Part shown: piece by piece, positions 59,901 through 64,000 of the stretch | How the letters are laid out: the number at the start of each line of letters is the position of its first letter | Position numbering within the stretch: the stretch's first letter is position 1 | Origin: Pseudonocardiales bacterium | GTDB taxonomy: Bacteria > Actinomycetota > Actinomycetes > Mycobacteriales > Pseudonocardiaceae | Assembly: GCA_019243635.1 (NCBI GenBank) | Contig: JAFAUB010000092.1 | Location: forward strand, 1 to 64,000 | DNA length: 64,000 nt | Direction: 5' to 3' | The notes under the pieces: model-generated | Seen by the model: the letters and a program-made list of their open reading frames with translations, nothing else | Database searches by the model: none | What the model was told of the DNA's origin: nothing | Made by a program: the position numbers and the translations under genes

Positions 59901-59933
59901 CAGCGACTCGACTCCGAACGGCGCACATCGGCA

Positions 59934-60713
59934 TCAACGACGACGGCAGCAGAAGATCGCGGTTCCGGGGAACAGTGCGCCGCGTAGGGGGCTCCACTGG
60001 CCCCATTCTCGGTGCAGGGCAGCTGGCCATCTCGGTTCCACCAGGTCCTCCAGCACCAACCCCGCAGCGACGATCTCCCTGACCCGGTCGCCCAGGGTGC
60101 GGTGGTGCTCCACGTAGGTGGGGTTGCCCAGGCGGTCCACCTCGACATACGGGGCACGGTCGAAATATGACTGCACCACCGTCAAGCCGGCCTCGCCGGG
60201 ATCGTCGGGGAAGATCCAGCGCAGCGGGTGGGTCACCGCGAAGACCCACCGACCGTCGGGGCGCAGCACCCGAGCGACCTCTCGCATCACCGCGGCCGAG
60301 TCCGCGACAAACGGCACCGCACCGAACGCCGAGCACGCGAGGTCGAAACTGCCCTCGGCGAACGGCAGCCGAGTGGCGTCGGCCTGCACCAGGGGAACCG
60401 AGATTCCGGTGTCGCGCGCCGCGTGCACCGCATGCCGCAGCATTCCGGCCGACAGGTCCAGGCCGACCGCCCGCGCCCCCTGGACAGCCAGCCAGCGCGC
60501 GCAGGGCGCCGATCCGCAACCGACTTCGAGCACGGCCCGGCCCGCCAGCTCACCGAGTAAGCCGGCGTCCGACTCGCGAAGCCCCTCCGGGCACCAGAGA
60601 AAATCGGCCGAGCCCAGGTCCTCGCCGTGTGCGGCGAGGTAGTCCTCAGCGTCGGCGTCCCACCAGCGACGGTTGGCCGCGATCGTCTCCGCGTCACTGA
60701 CCAGCCGGTTCAC
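59934..60713 (-). CDS. Class I SAM-dependent methyltransferase
   Basis: About 259 residues of a Methyltransferase_11-type fold: motif I 'AVLEVGCGSAPCARWLAVQG', the acidic 'AVGLDLSAGMLRHAVHAAR', 'FDLACSAFGAVPFVAD' and 'VARVLRPDGRWVFAVTHPLR'. The N-terminus 'SDAETIAANRRWWDADAEDY' is typical of the conserved gene found between polA and rpsA in actinobacteria. Starts at GTG 60711-60713 or 60714-60716 fit orthologues and lie just after a TACCGT box; an upstream GTG at 60809 adds an acidic, unlikely N-terminus. The substrate is unknown. Confidence 0.88.
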   Translation of the reverse strand: MNRLVSDAETIAANRRWWDADAEDYLAAHGEDLGSADFLWCPEGLRESDAGLLGELAGRAVLEVGCGSAPCARWLAVQGARAVGLDLSAGMLRHAVHAARDTGISVPLVQADATRLPFAEGSFDLACSAFGAVPFVADSAAVMREVARVLRPDGRWVFAVTHPLRWIFPDDPGEAGLTVVQSYFDRAPYVEVDRLGNPTYVEHHRTLGDRVREIVAAGLVLEDLVEPRWPAALHREWGQWSPLRGALFPGTAIFCCRRR

Positions 60714-60855
60714 CACACCGACGGTACCCAGAACCGCCTCGGCGCGGCAGCAGGAGCCCAGCGGGACCGTCCCGTCGTCGTCGTGCCCTGGTTGCGGCGC
60801 GCCCGTCACTAGGGCAGTCTCTCACCAAGAGGCAAGCAGGCGCCGGGAGTCGAGT

Positions 60856-60885
60856 TTGCTGCTCTGGCTCCCGGCTGGGTAGGAT
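60856..60885 (+). promoter_or_regulatory. Probable rpsA promoter
   Basis: TTGCTG (60856-60861) and TAGGAT (60880-60885) are 18 bases apart, a good housekeeping-type promoter. The rpsA ATG lies 82 bases downstream, leaving a leader that contains no obvious strong ribosome site near the ATG. Confidence 0.55.
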
Positions 60886-60967
60886 CGAGCTTGTGCTGTG
60901 GTTTCGTGCTGCCCACAGCGAGGTAACCCCGACCACTCGACCCTATCCCTTCGGAGCACCCCACCGC

Positions 60968-62434
60968 ATGCCCACCGACACCACCACCGCCCCGACCACA
61001 CAGCAGGTCGCGATCAACGACGTCGGGACGGCGGAGGACTTCCTCGCCGCCATCGACAAGACCATCAAGTACTTCAACGATGGCGATATCGTCGAAGGCA
61101 CCATCGTCAAGGTCGACCGTGACGAGGTGCTGCTCGACATCGGCTACAAGACCGAGGGCGTTATCCCGTCCCGGGAGCTGTCCATCAAGCACGACGTCGA
61201 CCCGGCCGACGTCGTGACGGTGGGCGACCAGGTCGAGGCCCTTGTTCTCCAGAAGGAGGACAAGGAAGGTCGGCTGATCCTCTCCAAGAAACGCGCCCAG
61301 TACGAGCGCGCCTGGGGCAATATCGAGACCCTCAAGGAGAACGAGGAGCCGGTGCGCGGCACCGTCATCGAGGTGGTGAAGGGTGGCCTGATCCTCGACA
61401 TCGGGCTGCGCGGCTTCCTGCCCGCCTCACTGGTCGAGATGCGGCGGGTGCGCGACCTCCAGCCCTACGTGGGTCGCGAGCTCGATGCCAAGATCATCGA
61501 GCTGGACAAGAACCGCAACAACGTGGTGCTCTCCCGGCGCGCTTGGCTTGAGCAGACTCAGTCCGAGGTGCGCAGCGAGTTCCTCCACCAGCTGACCAAG
61601 GGTCAGGTCCGCAAGGGTCAGGTCTCCTCGATCGTGAACTTCGGTGCCTTCGTGGACCTCGGTGGCGTGGACGGTCTGGTGCATGTCTCCGAGCTGTCCT
61701 GGAAGCACATCGACCACCCCAGCGAGGTCGTCGAGGTCGGCCAGGAGGTCACCGTCGAGGTGCTCGACGTCGATCTGGAGCGCGAGCGGGTGTCGCTGTC
61801 GCTCAAGGCCACCCAGGAAGACCCGTGGCGGCAGTTCGCTCGAACCCACCAGATCGGGCAGATCGTGCCCGGTAAGGTCACCAAGCTGGTGCCTTTCGGC
61901 TCGTTCGTCCGGGTCGAGGAGGGCATCGAGGGTCTGGTGCACATCTCAGAGCTGTCACAGCGGCACGTCGAGATCCCCGAGCAGGTCGTGCAGGTCGGCG
62001 ACGACGTGATGGTCAAGGTCATCGACATCGACCTGGACCGTCGACGGATCTCACTGTCCCTCAAGCAGGCCAACGAGGGGTTGTCTCCGGAGATGGAGTT
62101 CGACCCGACGCAGTACGGCATGACCGCCGAGTACGACAGCGAGGGCAACTACATCTACCCCGAGGGCTTCGACCCGGAGGCCAACGACTGGCTCGAGGGA
62201 TACGACACACAGCGTCAGGAGTGGGAGCGCGCCTACGCCGAGGCGCAGGTCCGTTTCGAGCAGCACCGCAAGCAGGTCGTCAAGGCGACCGAGGCCGAGT
62301 CGGAGACGGTGGAGGACCAGAACTACTCCTCGGAGAGCACCGAGACGCCCGCTTCCAGCGACGTCGGTGCAGGCTCGCTCGCCAGCGACGAGCAGCTGGC
62401 GGCGCTGCGGGAGAAGCTCTCCGGCGGGGTGTAG
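60968..62434 (+). CDS. rpsA: 30S ribosomal protein S1
   Basis: S1 helps the 30S subunit bind mRNA. The 488-residue protein has four S1 RNA-binding domains beginning near residues 38, 123, 208 and 295, each with the 'G-x-V-hydrophobic' pattern (for example 'GTIVKVDRDEVLLDIGYKTE', 'GQVSSIVNFGAFVDLGGVDG', 'GKVTKLVPFGSFVRVEEGIE'), then an acidic, low-complexity tail. Four domains is the usual actinobacterial number. The ATG at 60968 fits orthologues; an upstream GTG frame to 60893 is not supported. Confidence 0.96.
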   Translation: MPTDTTTAPTTQQVAINDVGTAEDFLAAIDKTIKYFNDGDIVEGTIVKVDRDEVLLDIGYKTEGVIPSRELSIKHDVDPADVVTVGDQVEALVLQKEDKEGRLILSKKRAQYERAWGNIETLKENEEPVRGTVIEVVKGGLILDIGLRGFLPASLVEMRRVRDLQPYVGRELDAKIIELDKNRNNVVLSRRAWLEQTQSEVRSEFLHQLTKGQVRKGQVSSIVNFGAFVDLGGVDGLVHVSELSWKHIDHPSEVVEVGQEVTVEVLDVDLERERVSLSLKATQEDPWRQFARTHQIGQIVPGKVTKLVPFGSFVRVEEGIEGLVHISELSQRHVEIPEQVVQVGDDVMVKVIDIDLDRRRISLSLKQANEGLSPEMEFDPTQYGMTAEYDSEGNYIYPEGFDPEANDWLEGYDTQRQEWERAYAEAQVRFEQHRKQVVKATEAESETVEDQNYSSESTETPASSDVGAGSLASDEQLAALREKLSGGV

Positions 62435-62454
62435 GTCAGCGCTACCATCGCCCG

Positions 62455-63636
62455 ATGCTGCGGGTGGGGCTGACCGGAGGGATCGGGTCCGGTAAGTCGA
62501 TGGTCGCCGCCCGGCTCGCGCAATGCGGGGCGTGGGTCATCGACTCGGACCGGGTCGCCCGTGAGGTCATCGAGCCCGGGACGGCTGGACTGCGCGCCGT
62601 GGCCGAGGAGTTCGGTGCGGAGATCCTCGCTGAGGACGGGGCACTGAACCGGGCAGCACTCGCGGCGCGGGTCTTCAACGATGCGGACGCCCGAGGCCGG
62701 CTCAACGCCATCGTGCACCCGCTGGTCGCGGCCCGCTCCGCCGAGCTGGTCGCGGTCGCGCCACCCGACGCCGTCGTGGTGCAGGACGTCCCGCTGCTCG
62801 TCGAGGCCGGCATGGTGGCCGGGTTCCCACTGGTCGTCGTGGTGCACGCGGACACCGACGTGCGGCTGCGCCGGCTGGTCGAGCGACGTGGCATGGCGGG
62901 CTCCGACGCCGCAGCGCGGATCGCCGCTCAGGCCACCGACGCGCAGCGCCGCGCCGCAGCGGACGTGTGGTTGGACAACAGCGGCTGCCGGGAGGACACC
63001 CTCGCCGCGGTCGACCGGTTGTGGGCCCGGCGACTGGTGCCCTTCGAGGACAACCTCCGTCACAGCCACCCGGCGCCGAGGGCTGCGGCCCCGGTGCTCG
63101 TCGCGTCCGATGACAGTTGGTCGCCGCAGGCTCAGCGGATGATCACCCGTGTCGAAGGGGTGGCGGCTGGGCGGGCGTTGCGCGTCGACCACATCGGCTC
63201 GACGTCGGTCCCTGGCCTGGACGCGAAGGACGTGCTGGACGTGCAGGTGGTCGTCGCCGACATCGAGGTGGCGAGGCGCCTGTCGGCGGAGCTCAGCGCG
63301 GTAGGGCTGGTCAAGCCGGCCGGCCGGTGGTGGGACAACGCCCGTGACGGAACCACCTGGGACAAGGCGTACGGGACCAACGCCGACCCCGCTCGGGACG
63401 TCAACTGTCACATCCGGCCCGCCGGCTCCCCGACCTGGCGGGAAGCCGTGCTGCTGCGGGACTGGCTGCGGGCCCATCCGGACGGTGCTCGAGAGTACGC
63501 CGAGCTCAAGCACCGGCTGGCGGCGCGACAGTGGGACAGCATCGACGCCTACGCCAGCGCGAAGACCCCGTTCGTGTACAGCGCGCTGGATCGGGCGCAG
63601 CGGTGGGCGGCGCGAACCGGCTGGCTGGTGGCGTGA
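62455..63636 (+). CDS. coaE: Dephospho-CoA kinase fused to GrpB-family domain
   Basis: The first ~200 residues are dephospho-CoA kinase, the last step of CoA synthesis: P-loop 'LTGGIGSGKSMVAARLA', 'VIDSDRVAREVIEPG' and 'VQDVPLLVEAGM'. The remainder (about 205-393) is a GrpB/nucleotidyltransferase-like domain: 'HIGSTSVPGLDAKDVLDVQV' and 'KAYGTNADPARDVNCHIRP'. This fusion is standard in actinobacteria; the role of the second domain is unknown. It starts 20 bases after rpsA at ATG 62455 and is probably co-transcribed with it. Confidence 0.95.
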   Translation: MLRVGLTGGIGSGKSMVAARLAQCGAWVIDSDRVAREVIEPGTAGLRAVAEEFGAEILAEDGALNRAALAARVFNDADARGRLNAIVHPLVAARSAELVAVAPPDAVVVQDVPLLVEAGMVAGFPLVVVVHADTDVRLRRLVERRGMAGSDAAARIAAQATDAQRRAAADVWLDNSGCREDTLAAVDRLWARRLVPFEDNLRHSHPAPRAAAPVLVASDDSWSPQAQRMITRVEGVAAGRALRVDHIGSTSVPGLDAKDVLDVQVVVADIEVARRLSAELSAVGLVKPAGRWWDNARDGTTWDKAYGTNADPARDVNCHIRPAGSPTWREAVLLRDWLRAHPDGAREYAELKHRLAARQWDSIDAYASAKTPFVYSALDRAQRWAARTGWLVA

Positions 63637-63648
63637 GCCCCGGCCGGG

Positions 63649-64000
63649 TCAGCTCCTGCTCGCCCGCCGGCTCCAGGTGGGCAGCACTCCCACCGTCGAC
63701 AGCCAACGGTCCAACCGGTATCCGTGCCGGGCCAGACCGTCCAGCGCCCGATACGTGGTGGCCAGCGCCTCCTGGGCCACGGACCGATCGAGCAGCCCGG
63801 CGAGGACCGCATCCAGCAACTCGTCGGTGTCGAGCACCTCGACGCCGCAGCCGGGCCGCACCACGAGATCCAGGTAGTGGTCCTCGGTGCGCCAGCACCT
63901 GCCCTCGACGTCGATGCGCACCACGTCGACGTAGAAGTCCCCGTCGCATGGGTGCTCGGAAGCATAGAACTTGTCAGTGATCCGCAACCCGATCTCGGGC
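63649..64000 (-). CDS. DUF402 domain protein, 5' end off the window
   Basis: The visible C-terminal 116 codons contain the DUF402 core: 'KFYASEHPCDGDFYVDVVRI', 'RTEDHYLDLVVRPGCGVEV' and 'DTDELLDAVLAGLLD'. Related proteins (FomD-like, nucleoside diphosphate phosphatases) bind metal through conserved Asp residues of this region. The frame is open to the right edge, so the start lies beyond 64000. It is convergent with coaE (12 bases), a conserved neighbour arrangement. Function is unproven. Confidence 0.85.
   Translation of the reverse strand, partial: PEIGLRITDKFYASEHPCDGDFYVDVVRIDVEGRCWRTEDHYLDLVVRPGCGVEVLDTDELLDAVLAGLLDRSVAQEALATTYRALDGLARHGYRLDRWLSTVGVLPTWSRRASRS

Overview
This window is chromosomal DNA of a high-GC actinobacterium, most likely a member of the Pseudonocardiales. 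The evidence is the strong G/C bias at third codon positions, GTG starts, GTGA/ATGA gene overlaps, the rRNA leader element at the left edge, the argCJBD(F)RGH-tyrS order, the DUF397/DUF5753/DUF6247 families, a PknG-GlnX-GlnH locus, and the pdtaR-polA-rpsA-coaE block. The genus cannot be fixed from the sequence alone.

Left third (1-27,100). A minus-strand arginine operon (argC, J, B, D, R, G, H) runs through a DNA glycosylase gene and tyrS to the leader of an rRNA operon that lies off the left edge. argF is missing from its usual place between argD and argR; only about 21 codons of its start remain. Next come a decayed toxin-antitoxin and acyl-CoA dehydrogenase segment, a sulfurtransferase, and the translation block infC-rpmI-rplT-rRNA methylase-pheS-pheT, in which infC starts at ATC. 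Then follow enoyl-CoA hydratase, aldehyde dehydrogenase, a frameshifted regulator, a Phd/RelE pair, and uvrA facing a metallo-beta-lactamase-fold gene.

Middle (27,200-47,200), the accessory part. It holds a D12-class DNA adenine methyltransferase followed by three tiny, overlapping genes. Next is a mesaconyl-CoA isomerase/hydratase pair (mct/mch). A DUF5753 relic and a DUF397 gene end near a perfect 29-bp inverted repeat. A phospho-signalling locus follows (PP2C phosphatase, PknG kinase, GlnH, GlnX and a divergent FHA protein). After it come an RCK-type channel-like protein, an MFS exporter, a frameshifted beta-helix membrane protein, a decayed TPR regulator beside two very small genes, a methyltransferase, and terC with a probable manganese riboswitch.

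Right part (47,400-64,000). It begins with a hydrolase-ABC ATPase fusion, its permease and a glycerophosphodiesterase. Then come a FIST-domain gene with an unknown partner, a polysaccharide deacetylase, an alkyltransferase (ogt), and a TIR gene cut off at a tRNA-Leu(CAA). The conserved pdtaR, thioesterase, polA, methyltransferase, rpsA, coaE-grpB and DUF402 block closes the window.

Two themes stand out. The first is decay: at least eight genes are truncated, deleted or frameshifted (argF, a RelE-like toxin, an acyl-CoA dehydrogenase, three regulators, the beta-helix protein and the TIR gene). The second is DNA-damage regulation: uvrA and polA both carry a PafBC-type promoter (TGTCRG, ten bases, TAnnnT). 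No clearly undescribed multi-gene system is proven here. The best candidates are the methyltransferase with its three mini-genes, the kinase/phosphatase/FHA locus, and the hydrolase-ABC exporter.
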